The notes under the pieces were generated by a model. It searched no databases, was not told the origin of the DNA, and was given only the letters and a program-made list of their open reading frames with translations. This document shows positions 45,061 through 54,415 of a stretch of 64,000 nucleotides of DNA, piece by piece (position 1 is the first letter of the stretch; every line of letters begins with the position of its first letter). Position numbers and translations under genes: made by a program. The DNA is from Salinigranum rubrum (lineage in GTDB: Archaea; Halobacteriota; Halobacteria; Halobacteriales; Haloferacaceae). Location: the NCBI RefSeq assembly GCF_002906575.1, contig NZ_CP026309.1:868001-932000 (forward strand), in the 5' to 3' direction.

Positions 45061-46085
45061 TCAATCGCCGCCGACGTCCCACTGGCTGTCGACGCCGGCG
45101 ACGCCGTCTTCGTGGTCGTCTTCACTCTCCCTGTCGGCGTCGCCGACGCGACCCCGGTAGTGTTCCCGCTCGACTCGCTCGTCGAACAGTCGCGAGAGGA
45201 GCGTCGTGACCGGACCGCCGCCGCACTCGATGCCGTCGACGGTCTCGACGGGCCGCAGTTCCCACGTCGTGTTCGTCACGAACACCTCGGCGGCGTTTCG
45301 GACGTCGTCGGGGGTGAACTGCTCCTCGCGGACGGGGATTCCCTCCTCCCGGGCGAGGTCGATGACGACGTCGCGGGTTACGCCGGGAAGCACCGGACCG
45401 TCGAGCGACGGCGTGCACAGCGCCTTCTCGGAGACGAAGAAGACGTTGCTCGTCGCACCCTCGGCGACGTACCCCTCGGCGTCGAGCACGAGCGCCTCGT
45501 CCGCACCGGTCACGCGGAGTTCGAGCCGGGCGAGAATCCCGTTCAGGTAGTTGTGCGTCTTCGCACGCGAGGGGATGGCACGGTCGGAAACGCGACGCGT
45601 CTTCACCGTCTGGACCGTCGCCGGGCCGTCCCAGACGGGTGTGCTCTCGCGGCCCCCCGCGGGAGTTCGTCGACCAGGACGACGACCGTCGGGTCGACTT
45701 CGGGGTCCGGAGTGAGCTTTCCCGGCTGGACGCCCCGGGTGACCGAGAGCCGGACGTACGCGTCGTCGAGGTCGTTCGCCGTCAGCGTCTCTCGGACGCG
45801 TCGGTGGAGGTCCGCGTCGGGGAGGCCGTGGTCGAGTTGGAGGACCTCGCACGTCCCGGCGAGTCGACGGGCGTGGGCGTCCCACGCGAACACCTCGCCG
45901 CCGTACGCTCGGAGCGTCTCGAACGCCGCGTCGCCGTACATGAACCCCCGGTCGCGGACCGAGACGGTCGCCTCTTCTGCCGGGAGCAGGTCGCCGTCGA
46001 CGTGATACAGGTACTCGCCGTCTCCCCTGCCGTCGCCGTTTCCGCCGCCATCGTCGCCTGTGGACGCCGTCGGGTCCTCGCTCAT
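45061..46085 (-). CDS. pabC: Aminodeoxychorismate lyase / BCAT-like aminotransferase (frameshifted)
   Basis: A PLP fold-IV enzyme converting aminodeoxychorismate to p-aminobenzoate for folate/methanopterin. N-terminal half: VSVRDRGFMYGDAAFETLRA, ARRLAGTCEVLQLD, YVRLSVTRGVQPGKLTPDPE. Catalytic Lys lies in the C-terminal half, in SRAKTHNYLNGILARLE, with VAEGATSNVFFVSEKALCTP. The two halves are in different frames. One base missing in the C run at 45653-45658 joins ELPRG to GRESTPVWDG. The corrected length is 342 codons including stop. The start overlaps the pabA remnant stop as ATGA, the normal pabB-pabA-pabC operon order. Confidence 0.82.
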
Positions 46086-46310
46086 CGGCACGAGTCGACG
46101 AACGCCGCCACCATCGTCTTTCCGGCCTCGGTGAGGATGCTCTCGGGGTGGAACTGGACGCCGACGTGCGGCTTCTCCGTGTGGCGCCGAGTCGGTCCGC
46201 GCCCGGCGGTACGCCGCGGAGGGGTCGTCGACCGTGACGCGAACCTCGACGGGAACGCGAGCAGCGGGCGGGGCCTCGCGGAACGGGTTCCGTCCGGTCA
46301 CCGGTTCCAT
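46082..46310 (-). pseudogene. pabB start fused by deletion to pabA end
   Basis: ATG 46310 begins like aminodeoxychorismate synthase component I (PabB: PAARVPVEVRVTVDDPSAAY, then RRAR). Near 46185-46195 the sequence changes to the C-terminal end of the glutamine amidotransferase component II in another frame (HTEKPHVGVQFHPESILTEA, then VAAFVDSCR and stop). The catalytic-triad HPE is present but the Cys-containing part and nearly all of pabB are missing. About 1.9 kb appears lost compared with an intact pabB-pabA pair. Either a real deletion or an assembly collapse. Confidence 0.72.
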
Positions 46311-46371
46311 ATCACTGCGGAACTGGCGGGCGTAAGTAACGGTTTCGTGACGCGATCAGACGAGCAGAGGG

Positions 46372-47268
46372 TTAGTACTCTTTCGCCCGGTCGATCCACC
46401 GCGAGACGCGCTTCGGGGAGACGTCGATCTCGTCGCCGAGCGCGTCGGCGTCGGCGGCCGCCAGGTCGGCGACGGTGTCGATACCGGCGTCGGCGAGTCG
46501 GCGAGCGTACGCCGGGCCGATGCCCTTCAGCACGTCGGGCGACTCGTCGGACCCGGCGGTCGCTGCGTCGGCCGCGTCGTCGGCCGCCTCCTCGACCGTC
46601 TCGCCCTCGTCGGTGTCGACCGCCTCCGCCGATTCGGCCGGCGTCTCCTCCTCGTCGGCCGCGTCCTCGTCGATCAGGTCGGCGGTCTCGGCGTCCTCGA
46701 CCGCAACGGTCTCCTCGTGGTCGACTTCGCCCGCGCTCGTCTCCGCGTCGTCGTCGGCCGCTCCCGTCTCGGCTTCGGCTTCGACCTCCTCGATGTCGCC
46801 GACTGCCTCGGCGTCCGTATCGACGGCTTCGGCGGGTTCTGTCGCCTCGTCGGCCGTGTGCTCGTCGACCATCGACCCGGTGGAGGCGCTCGCGTCGCCT
46901 CCCGCGGCGGCGGCCTCGTCGGTCTCGGGTGGTTCGGTGTCGACGTCGGTCTCCGCCGACTCGTCACCGCCGATGGAGACCGCCTCGGCGGGTTCTGCGA
47001 CCTCGGCGTCCGCGTCGACCATCGACCCGGTCGACGCCGCCGCGTCGGTCCCGGCGGCGGCCGCGTCGTCCGCGTCGTCCGTCTCGTCGCTGTCGACGGC
47101 CTCGTCCGCGGGCGCTTTCACCGCGCTCTCGGACGCCGTCTCCGGTTCGGGGTCGGACCCTTCGGCCGCGCGCGTGTCGCGCTCGACGGTCACGCCGACG
47201 TCCTCGTCGCTTCGGCGGTCACCGCCGCCGATGCCGAGGAGCGACTTGAGAGTATCCAAGAGCCCCAT
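46372..47268 (-). CDS. Acidic protein with C-terminal helix-hairpin-helix domain
   Basis: A 298-aa protein. The N-terminus MGLLDTLKSLLGIGGGD could form an amphipathic helix. Residues about 20-235 are extremely acidic and low-complexity (Asp, Glu, Ala), with internal near-repeats around ASTGSMVD and EPAEAV. The C-terminus (about 238-298) is a helix-hairpin-helix domain: LKGIGPAYARRLADAGIDTV, then DLAAADADALGDEIDVSPKR. HHH domains bind DNA without sequence preference. The family is haloarchaeal and of unknown role. Start ATG 47268 is favoured because upstream codons are not conserved-looking. Confidence 0.8.
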   Translation of the reverse strand: MGLLDTLKSLLGIGGGDRRSDEDVGVTVERDTRAAEGSDPEPETASESAVKAPADEAVDSDETDDADDAAAAGTDAAASTGSMVDADAEVAEPAEAVSIGGDESAETDVDTEPPETDEAAAAGGDASASTGSMVDEHTADEATEPAEAVDTDAEAVGDIEEVEAEAETGAADDDAETSAGEVDHEETVAVEDAETADLIDEDAADEEETPAESAEAVDTDEGETVEEAADDAADAATAGSDESPDVLKGIGPAYARRLADAGIDTVADLAAADADALGDEIDVSPKRVSRWIDRAKEY

Positions 47269-47418
47269 TACCGATCCGCTCCCGTCACGTCCAGTTCCGC
47301 GTGTTCCTTCCAGGCCCGTGTCATGCCTCGACTTACGCCCGCCCGTATTTAAAATTCGTCGGATGCGCACGTCGCGTCCCGCGGTTCGGCGTCCGGGTCG
47401 ACGCGAGAGCGCCTCACT

Positions 47419-48219
47419 CTACGACAACCGCGCGCGCAGCGCCTCGTTCATGGCCTCGACGGGCGCGTCCCGTCCGGTCCACCGCTCGAACGCCTCGACG
47501 CCCTGATACAGGAGCATCCACGCCCCGTCGACCGTCGTCGCGCCGACTTCGCTCGCCTCGCGCAGGAGTCGGGTTTCGATGGGGCTGTACACCGCGTCGA
47601 GCACGGCGAGGTCGGCGTGGAGGTGTTCGCGCGGGACGGGCGACTCCTCTGTCTCCATCCCGACGCTCGTCGCGTTGACGAGCACGTCCGCCTCGCTCAC
47701 TCTGTCGAGCGTGTCGAGTCCACCCGCGGAGGCACCGTCGATGGACTCGACGAGCGATTCGGCTTTCTCGACCGTTCGATTGGCGACGTGGACGCGACAC
47801 CCCGACTCGGCGAGCGCGAACGCGACTGCCCGCCCCGCCCCGCCCGCCCCGACCACGACGGCGTCGCGTCCGTCGAGCGGGACGCCGTGGTGGGCGAACG
47901 AGCGAGTCACGCCCGCCGCGTCCGTGTTGTACCCTCTCGGAGTCGCCCCGGAGAAGTCGACGGTGTTGACCGCGCCGATGCGTTCTGCGAGGGGGTCCGG
48001 GTCGACGAGGCCGAGGACGTCCTGTTTGAACGGGATGGTGACGTTGAGCCCACTGATCCCCAGCGCCTCGGCGCCGCCGACGGCCCGCTCGATGTCGTCG
48101 ACGCCCGGTTCGAAGGTGACGTAGCGCGCGTCGATGCCGAGCGCGTCGTACGCGGCCTCGTGCATCGGCGGCGACAGCGAGTGCCCGACGGGGTTGCCGA
48201 CGAGTCCGAACACCTGCAT
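47419..48219 (-). CDS. aroE: Shikimate dehydrogenase
   Basis: Reduces 3-dehydroshikimate to shikimate with NADPH in aromatic amino-acid synthesis. The 266-aa protein shows the substrate site [20 protein letters not shown] and [16 protein letters not shown] (catalytic Lys), [19 protein letters not shown], the dinucleotide fold [20 protein letters not shown] with NRT, and [22 protein letters not shown] 48219 ([10 protein letters not shown]) is preferred over ATG 48246. Close to the pab genes, which use the chorismate made downstream of it. Confidence 0.94.
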   Translation of the reverse strand: MQVFGLVGNPVGHSLSPPMHEAAYDALGIDARYVTFEPGVDDIERAVGGAEALGISGLNVTIPFKQDVLGLVDPDPLAERIGAVNTVDFSGATPRGYNTDAAGVTRSFAHHGVPLDGRDAVVVGAGGAGRAVAFALAESGCRVHVANRTVEKAESLVESIDGASAGGLDTLDRVSEADVLVNATSVGMETEESPVPREHLHADLAVLDAVYSPIETRLLREASEVGATTVDGAWMLLYQGVEAFERWTGRDAPVEAMNEALRARLS

Positions 48220-48359
48220 ACCTTCGGCGACTACCTTCCGTCGCATAAACGCACTCCTCTTCGCTCGCCGCGAAACCCCTCGTCGTCACCCGTTCGAGGG
48301 GAGGCCGTCTCCGACCTGAAAGGGGAATCAATATCTGTCTCCCTCTGTTCGTCTCGGAT

Positions 48360-49733
48360 ATGAGTTCCCGACTGCGCCACCCCCTCTTCGCGGTTTCGCT
48401 CGCGGTGGCGCTCACGCTTCCCTGGTCGCTCTCGTGGGCGACAAACGCGAACGCTTCGTTCGAAACTCTCACCACCGTGGCCATCAGCGGCCTCGCGGTG
48501 CTCGGCGCGTCGTTCCTCCTCGCGTGGGGTGCGGAGACGGCCGAGAAGGACGTCCCCCGGGCGTTCGCGCTGGCCGTCCTCGCCGTCCTCGCCGTCGCGC
48601 CGGAGTACGCCGTCGACGCGCTGTACGCGTGGACCGCCGGGGCGAACATCGGAACGCCACGCGGGGCCGAGGCGGCGAACCTCGCGGTCGCCAACATGAC
48701 CGGCGCGAACCGCATCCTCATCGGCCTCGGCTGGTCAGCCATCGCGGTGTTCACGGTGTACAAGGCGCACTCCACGAACGACCCGGCCGTCGAACGCCGG
48801 TCGGGTTTCCTCGGCGACGTCGTCCACCTCGACCGCGACATCTCCACGGAAATCGCGTTCCTCCTGGCCGCGACGCTGTTCGCGTTCTTCGTTCCCTTCA
48901 GCGCCGCGACGCTCGCGGGCGGCGAGACGATGGGAGGCATCGGCGTCGTCGACACCGTCGTCCTCGTCGGCCTCTACGCGCTCTACATCGGCATCATCAT
49001 CCGCGGCGACGTCGACTCCCACGAGGAACAGGTCGGCGTCCCCGCGTACTTCCAGGCGTACCGCAAGCCGAGGCGAATCGCGACGGTGCTTCTCCTCTTT
49101 GCCTTCTCGGGGCTGCTCATCCTGACCGCGGTCGAACCGTTCGCGCACGGCCTCGAAGAACTCGGCCAGCAGGCGGGCGTCCCGCCCTTCTTCATGATCC
49201 AGTGGGTCGCGCCGCTGGCCTCCGAGTCGCCCGAACTCATCGTCGTCGCCTACCTCGTCAACAAGGCGCGGTCGACGGCGGGGTTCAACGCGCTCATCTC
49301 CTCGAAGCTCAACCAGTGGACGCTCCTCATCGGGACGCTCGCCGTCGTCTACTCCATCGCCGCCGGCCGGGTCGCTCCGCTCCCGTTCGACCAGAAGCAG
49401 GTGGCCGAAATCTGGATCACCGCCGCGCAGAGCTTCTTCGCCATCGCCATCCTGACCAACTTCGAAATCTCCATCCGCGAGGCGGTCGCGCTCTTCGGCC
49501 TCTTCATCACGCAGGTCGTCGCGGAGTTCGTCGTCATCCGGACGGTCGCCGAACCGCTCGCCTCGACGTACAGCCTCTACATCCTGTACGGCTACACCGT
49601 CGTCTACCTCCTCATCGGACTCGTGCTCTTTGCGGCCCGGCGCGACGAACTCCGCTGGCTGTTCGGCAAAACCAGAGCCACCGCTCGGGAGGCTATCGGC
49701 TCGGCCGAGGCCAGCGCCGACCACGCCGATTAG
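48360..49733 (+). CDS. Sodium/calcium (cation/proton) exchanger family protein
   Basis: A 457-aa membrane protein with about eleven hydrophobic helices and the two alpha-repeats of the CaCA superfamily: EAANLAVANMTGANRILIGL and SPELIVVAYLVNKARSTAGF followed by NALISSKLNQWTLLIGTLAV. The intervening cytoplasmic loop includes DVDSHEEQVGVPAYFQAYRK. Ion specificity is not certain; the alpha-repeat residues differ from classical NCX. Divergent from aroE. Confidence 0.87.
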   Translation: MSSRLRHPLFAVSLAVALTLPWSLSWATNANASFETLTTVAISGLAVLGASFLLAWGAETAEKDVPRAFALAVLAVLAVAPEYAVDALYAWTAGANIGTPRGAEAANLAVANMTGANRILIGLGWSAIAVFTVYKAHSTNDPAVERRSGFLGDVVHLDRDISTEIAFLLAATLFAFFVPFSAATLAGGETMGGIGVVDTVVLVGLYALYIGIIIRGDVDSHEEQVGVPAYFQAYRKPRRIATVLLLFAFSGLLILTAVEPFAHGLEELGQQAGVPPFFMIQWVAPLASESPELIVVAYLVNKARSTAGFNALISSKLNQWTLLIGTLAVVYSIAAGRVAPLPFDQKQVAEIWITAAQSFFAIAILTNFEISIREAVALFGLFITQVVAEFVVIRTVAEPLASTYSLYILYGYTVVYLLIGLVLFAARRDELRWLFGKTRATAREAIGSAEASADHAD

Positions 49734-49790
49734 CCGGGCGAACGGCTCGAAACCGACTCGATTTTACCCCACCGTCGGCAAGGACGGGAC

Positions 49791-51173
49791 GTGATTGCGC
49801 TCGTCGTCAGCCGCGCCGACCGCGCCTCCGAACACATCGGCGAACACGTCCTCGACCTCGCGGAGTGGGACGAACGGGTCGACGACACCCGCCGTGAGGG
49901 AGCGGGCGGCGGCACCTACTACGCCCGACCCGGTTTCGAACTCCGAACGTTCGAGGACCTCCACCTCCACCTCGACGGCGTTTCGGAGGCCTTCGACGAC
50001 CCCGACTGTCTGTGCTTTCTCTCGCGGCACTCGGGCGAGACCGGCCCGCTGCTCTCGGCGCACTTCACGGGCAACTTCGGCCCCGCCGAGTACGGGGGAC
50101 GAGACGGCGAACTGGCCCGCGCGTGTCCCGGTGCACAGAAGAAAGTCGTCGAAGCGCTCGCAGCGCACGCGCCCGAGGAGTACGACGTCGGCATCGAGTG
50201 TACCCACCACGGCCCCTCTCGGGTCGGCGTCCCGTCGATGTTCGTCGAACTCGGTTCTGATCCACGGGAGTGGGACGACCCCGAGGGCGCTCGGGCGGTC
50301 GCTCGGGCGGTCCTCGACCTCGCTGGTGTCTCGGCCGACCGGGCCGACGGTGAGGAGACGAGACACGTCGTCGGCTTCGGCGGCGGCCACTACGCCCCGC
50401 GGTTCGCGCGGGTCGTCCGCGAGACGGACTGGGCCGTCGGCCACGTCGGCGCGGACTGGCCGCTCGAAGCCATGGGACCGGTCGGAGAGCACGGGGACGT
50501 CGTCCGCGCGGCGTTCGAGGAGAGCGCCGCGACCCTCGCGCTCGTCGACGGCGACCGGCCACGGCTCACAGAAACCATCGCGGACCTCGGCTACCGCGTC
50601 GTGAGCGAGACGTTCCTCCGAGAGACGCGGGCGGTCCCGCGTGACCTCGTCGAACACGTCGAGGCGGACCTTGGAACGGTCGACGACGGCGTTCGGTTCG
50701 GCGCACACGCGCGGGTCGGCGTCGGTGAGTCGTCCGACGTCCCCTTCGACGTCGCCGACCTCTCCCGCGAGTTCGTCGACGGGACGCTCGGCGTCGACCA
50801 CGACGCGGCGCGCGCGGCCGTCGACGACCACACCGTCGCCTTCCACACCGAGGAGAGCGGTCGTCGACCGACCGGCCGGGTGGCCATTCCTCGCGGCTTA
50901 GACGGCGACGAAGCCGCGGACGCCGACCCGTACGACCGCCTCGTAAGCGCGCTCTGTGACGTTCTCCGAGCCCGCTACGACGAGGTCACCCGCGAGGACG
51001 GCGTCGTCGTCGCCCGCGAACGCGCGTTCGACGCCGAGGCGGCGGCCGACCTCGGCGTTCCGGAGGGACCGGCGTTCGGACGACTCGCCGGCGGGCAGTC
51101 GGTCGACGTCGAGGGTCGGGAAGTCTCCCCCGAGGACGTCCACCGCGACCGAACTGTCAGGTTCTCAGTATGA
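49791..51173 (+). CDS. dtdA: D-aminoacyl-tRNA deacylase (archaeal DtdA/DTD2)
   Basis: Removes D-amino acids mischarged onto tRNA. The 460-aa protein starts at GTG 49791 (MIALVVSRADRASEHIGEHV). Family strings are FLSRHSGETGPLLSAHFTGN, YDVGIECTHHGPSRVGVPSM, FVELGSDPREWDDPEGARAV and HVVGFGGGHYAPRFARVVRE, containing the zinc-binding His/Glu set. The C-terminal 200 residues extend beyond the catalytic core, as in other haloarchaeal DtdA proteins. It is followed by ftsZ1 in the same direction, with a 90-nt gap carrying its own ribosome site. Confidence 0.93.
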   Translation: MIALVVSRADRASEHIGEHVLDLAEWDERVDDTRREGAGGGTYYARPGFELRTFEDLHLHLDGVSEAFDDPDCLCFLSRHSGETGPLLSAHFTGNFGPAEYGGRDGELARACPGAQKKVVEALAAHAPEEYDVGIECTHHGPSRVGVPSMFVELGSDPREWDDPEGARAVARAVLDLAGVSADRADGEETRHVVGFGGGHYAPRFARVVRETDWAVGHVGADWPLEAMGPVGEHGDVVRAAFEESAATLALVDGDRPRLTETIADLGYRVVSETFLRETRAVPRDLVEHVEADLGTVDDGVRFGAHARVGVGESSDVPFDVADLSREFVDGTLGVDHDAARAAVDDHTVAFHTEESGRRPTGRVAIPRGLDGDEAADADPYDRLVSALCDVLRARYDEVTREDGVVVARERAFDAEAAADLGVPEGPAFGRLAGGQSVDVEGREVSPEDVHRDRTVRFSV

Positions 51174-51263
51174 ATCGACGGAATCGCCCGAAAAACCGTC
51201 AGACAGGCGTATGACGGAGGGGGAAAGGTAATGTGTCTTGGTCGGAAAGGAGTGCGCATACGT

Positions 51264-52397
51264 ATGGACTCCATCGTCGACAGCGCGATCGAGGAGGCCG
51301 AGAAGATGGAGGATGGGACGACAAACGGTGTCGACGAACCATCATCTTCGACAGGGCCGACGGGAACGATGACTGACGAACAACTGCAGGACGTCCTCAA
51401 GGACTTACAGACCAACATCACGGTCGTTGGCTGTGGCGGCGCGGGCGGCAACACCGTCAACCGAATGGCCGAGGAGGGGATCAAGGGCGCGAAGCTCGTC
51501 GCGGCCAACACGGACGTTCAGCACCTGGTCAACGTCCAGGCCGACACCAAGATTCTCATCGGCGAGCAGAAGACCCAGGGACGCGGCGCCGGGTCGCTCC
51601 CCCAGGTGGGCGAGGAGGCCGCGCTCGAATCGCAGGAGGACATCCACGACTCCATCCAGGGCTCGGACATGGTGTTCGTCACCGCCGGCCTGGGTGGCGG
51701 CACCGGCACGGGTTCGGCTCCGGTGGTCGCGAAGGCCGCCCGCGAGGCCGGCGCGCTCACCATCGCCATCGTCACGACGCCCTTCACCGCCGAAGGCGAG
51801 GTACGACGGACGAACGCTGAAGCCGGGTTGGAGCGACTCAGAGACGTGGCCGACACGGTCATCGTCGTTCCGAACGACCGCCTCCTCGATGCCGTGGGGA
51901 AGCTCCCCGTCAAGCAGGCGTTCAAGGTCTCTGATGAGGTACTGATGCGCTCGGTCAAGGGCATCACCGAACTCATCACGAAGCCGGGTCTGGTGAACCT
52001 CGACTTCGCCGACGTCAAGACCGTGATGGAGCGCGGCGGCGTCGCGATGATCGGCCTCGGGGAGTCGGATTCCGAACAGAAGGCACAGGACTCGGTCAAG
52101 AGCGCGCTCCGCTCTCCGTTACTCGATGTGGACATCTCCGGGGCGAACTCCGCGCTGGTGAACGTCACCGGTGGCTCCGACATGAGCATCGAGGAGGCCG
52201 AGGGCGTCGTCGAGGAGATTTACGAGCGCATCGACCCCGAAGCGCGCATCATCTGGGGCACCTCCATCGACGAGGACCTCGACGGCAAGATGCGGACGAT
52301 GATCGTCGTCACCGGCGTGGACTCCCCACAGATCTACGGTCGCACCGACGTCCAGCCGCAGGCGGACGACGTCGACGACATCGACTTCGTCGAGTAA
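51264..52397 (+). CDS. ftsZ: Cell division protein FtsZ (FtsZ1 type)
   Basis: Tubulin-like GTPase that polymerises at midcell. The 377-aa protein has the N-terminal acidic leader [20 protein letters not shown], the nucleotide fold [17 protein letters not shown], the tubulin signature [33 protein letters not shown], the T7 synergy loop [20 protein letters not shown], and the C-terminal domain with [23 protein letters not shown] 51264 has AAAGGAGTG upstream; ATG 51231 would add 11 residues and is less likely. The secE-spt5 neighbourhood is that of haloarchaeal ftsZ1. Confidence 0.95.
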   Translation: MDSIVDSAIEEAEKMEDGTTNGVDEPSSSTGPTGTMTDEQLQDVLKDLQTNITVVGCGGAGGNTVNRMAEEGIKGAKLVAANTDVQHLVNVQADTKILIGEQKTQGRGAGSLPQVGEEAALESQEDIHDSIQGSDMVFVTAGLGGGTGTGSAPVVAKAAREAGALTIAIVTTPFTAEGEVRRTNAEAGLERLRDVADTVIVVPNDRLLDAVGKLPVKQAFKVSDEVLMRSVKGITELITKPGLVNLDFADVKTVMERGGVAMIGLGESDSEQKAQDSVKSALRSPLLDVDISGANSALVNVTGGSDMSIEEAEGVVEEIYERIDPEARIIWGTSIDEDLDGKMRTMIVVTGVDSPQIYGRTDVQPQADDVDDIDFVE

Positions 52398-52622
52398 TCG
52401 CGGTCGCGCTCTCTCGCGGGGTCGTCCTCCGTTTCTGTCCGTCCGTTCCGTGCTCGATACGGACGGGGTCGTGAGTAGGCGACTCGGCCGGGGAGGACGT
52501 GGTCTCTCCGCGTCCGTCCACCGCGCGGTCTCTACATCCCCAGACACGCTCACGACACTGCACGCGCCCACGAAGTCATCAATAGATAGAAAAAGCCCGC
52601 CCGCCTAGCGCCGACAACAACC

Positions 52623-52796
52623 ATGGACGTCAAATACGATCTCACCAGCTACGTTCGGGTGTTGAAGCTCGCGTCGACCCCGTCGTGGGAGGAGTTCTCA
52701 CAGATCTCGAAGATCGCCGGTGCGGGTATCTTCCTCGTCGGGTTCCTCGGCTTCGTCATCTTCGCCGTGATGAGCTTCCTCCCCGGAGGCGTGTAG
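52623..52796 (+). CDS. secE: Protein translocase subunit SecE/Sec61-gamma
   Basis: A 57-aa single-span membrane protein that clamps Sec[21 protein letters not shown] begins the amphipathic helix; [20 protein letters not shown], then [16 protein letters not shown] is the transmembrane helix. It is too short for many gene finders. It is followed 2 nt later by spt5, the usual archaeal pair. An AT-rich element at 52579-52594 (AATAGATAGAAAAA) about 30-40 nt upstream is the probable promoter. Confidence 0.95.
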   Translation: MDVKYDLTSYVRVLKLASTPSWEEFSQISKIAGAGIFLVGFLGFVIFAVMSFLPGGV

Positions 52797-52798
52797 CG

Positions 52799-53251
52799 AT
52801 GCCGATATTCGCCGTCAAGACCACCGCGAGCCAGGAACGCACGGTGGCCGACATGATCGCCAACCGCGAGGAGTCCGAGATTCACGCCGTGCTCGCCCCG
52901 GACTCTTTGACCTCGTACGTGATGGTCGAGGCCGACAACAACGCGGTCATCGAACGCGTCTTAGAGGAGATTCCGCACGCTCGCGGCCTCGTCAGTTCAG
53001 GCGGACAGGTCGGCCGGTCGTCGATGGCCGAGGTCGAGCACTTCCTCTCGCCGACGCCCGACGTCGAGGGCATCGCCGAGGGCGACATCGTCGAACTCGT
53101 CTCCGGGCCGTTCAAGGGCGAGAAGGCCCGCGTCCAGCGCATCGACGAGGGCAAGGACCAGGTCACCGTCGAACTGTACGAGGCGACCGTTCCGATTCCG
53201 GTGACGGTCCGCGGCGACCAGATCCGCGTGCTCGACAGCGAGGAGCGATAG
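52799..53251 (+). CDS. spt5: Transcription elongation factor Spt5 (NusG-like)
   Basis: A 150-aa archaeal Spt5 with NGN domain ([20 protein letters not shown], then [20 protein letters not shown]) and C-terminal KOW domain ([20 protein letters not shown]). It binds the RNA polymerase clamp and increases processivity. ATG 52799 lies 2 nt after the secE stop with GGAGGCG as ribosome site inside secE. In-frame sequence upstream of this ATG is merely secE in another frame. Confidence 0.96.
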   Translation: MPIFAVKTTASQERTVADMIANREESEIHAVLAPDSLTSYVMVEADNNAVIERVLEEIPHARGLVSSGGQVGRSSMAEVEHFLSPTPDVEGIAEGDIVELVSGPFKGEKARVQRIDEGKDQVTVELYEATVPIPVTVRGDQIRVLDSEER

Positions 53252-53264
53252 CTCCTCGGGCCGT

Positions 53265-53395
53265 GCGAGCGGCGACTCTCGTCGCCGCGAGCAGATTCCG
53301 AAGAACGGTGAGCGAAGCGAACCGTTCCTCGAAGAGCGAGTGGCCGAAGGCCGCGAGCCACTGAGAAACGCTGAGGCGTTCTTCAAGGTCTCACT
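53265..53395. repeat. Cluster of stem-loops after spt5
   Basis: Short inverted repeats follow one another: GAACGGTGAGCGAAGC with AACCGTTC, GTGGCCGAAGGCCGCGAGC with CAC, and GAAACGCTGAGGCGTTCTTC. They lie between the 3' ends of spt5 and the minus-strand zinc-finger gene, so they may end both transcripts. They are in the style of the dispersed repeats but lack the core. Confidence 0.5.
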
Positions 53396-53500
53396 CGTCC
53401 CGCTCGCCCCACTCTGTTCCGCCCACGCGCGAGGAACGGCCGCCGCCGGCGCACGCCACGAACACGTCGTTTCGGTTTCTGATGGACGCACTCCGCCCGC

Positions 53501-53803
53501 TCAGAGCCGACCGTCCGCGTCGAGGCGTTCGGCGACCCTCGACACGTCGACCGTCGACTCGATGGCCCTTCGAACCGCCTCGCGCTCGCGGATGTCGTCG
53601 GGGCCGGCGTCGTACGCTCGGACGTACTCCGCACGGCTGTGCTCTTCGAGCGCGTGACGGATGGCGAAGTAGCCCTCGGGGACCTCCGCCGTACAGATTT
53701 TGCAGGTGTGGTACTCGTGTTCGGTCGCCTGGTGGACGAGGGTGTCCTCGGCGTCGGGGAACTCCGCCCCACACCCGCGGATGGCACACTGCCAGGGGGA
53801 CAT
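53501..53803 (-). CDS. Zinc-finger protein (DUF7565-like)
   Basis: A 100-aa protein: MSPWQCAIRGCGAEFPDAED, TLVHQATEHEYHTCKICTAE, VPEGYFAIRHALEEHSRAEY. It has Cys/His pairs (C..C..H..H, then CKIC..H..H) for two zinc sites resembling C2H2 fingers, then a helical acidic tail. It is a conserved haloarchaeal family with unknown function, probably regulatory. Its 5' side faces the dispersed repeat. Confidence 0.8.
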   Translation of the reverse strand: MSPWQCAIRGCGAEFPDAEDTLVHQATEHEYHTCKICTAEVPEGYFAIRHALEEHSRAEYVRAYDAGPDDIREREAVRRAIESTVDVSRVAERLDADGRL

Positions 53804-53940
53804 GCAGGGTGGTTGCGGGCGGGCGACAAAACGGTTTCGTGGGTGTCGAGCGGTAGCAGTGTACGTTACAGACGGTTGACCGTCGTTGCGTCTGGTGTTC
53901 GTCGTCGGACCCGACCACTGTCGAGGGAACTGGTCGGTCC

Positions 53941-54240
53941 AACGTGCGGTCCGAGCGGTACACGGACGCGGTGACCCGTAGCCTCGCCCACCGGAGCAAC
54001 GGAGTTGCTCCGAGCTGTTCGTTCGGTTCTCTCACGAAAACCTCGCGCGCCGACCGCCACAAGATGAGGCGGTGGCGCGTGACGGCGCGGCCTCCGTGTC
54101 GCGCGACACGCGCGAGGGATAGAGCCCACGAGCGAACCTGTGAGCGAGTGGGCGAATCGGCTGGGGAGGGCGTGGCGACACCACGCCCGTGCATCGCGCG
54201 GTTGCTCTCTCGTCCCTCGCGCCGTCGGTCACTGTTTCCG
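53941..54240. repeat. Dispersed intergenic repeat, inverted pair (copy 3)
   Basis: The 612-bp gap 53804-54415 between divergent genes has no supported gene. A minus-oriented copy has its core at about 53955-53985 and its hairpin GGAGCAACGGAGTTGCTCC at 53993-54011. A plus-oriented copy (54061-54220) shares long blocks with 7381-7545. Bases 53804-53940 and 54241-54415 show nothing else that I can name; 54315-54375 includes Ser/Thr-like low-complexity CTCTCTC stretches. Confidence 0.75.
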
Positions 54241-54415
54241 CTCGTGGTATCGTGCTTGCCCCGGCCACAACGCCTCGCTGATTCGTACACCCCGACCCTC
54301 ATCGACACCCGAGACGACGAACTCTCTCACTCTCGCTCACGCTCTCGAACGCCCGCAGTCACTCGATTCACGCCGAATAGCAACCACTAACTTCCGGCTC
54401 CGTTTCCCATCGCAT

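Noticed and set aside
53804-54415. N-terminal extension of the PHP protein from 54140
   Set aside because: The extra residues only translate the dispersed repeat; conserved PHP sequence begins after GTG 54416.
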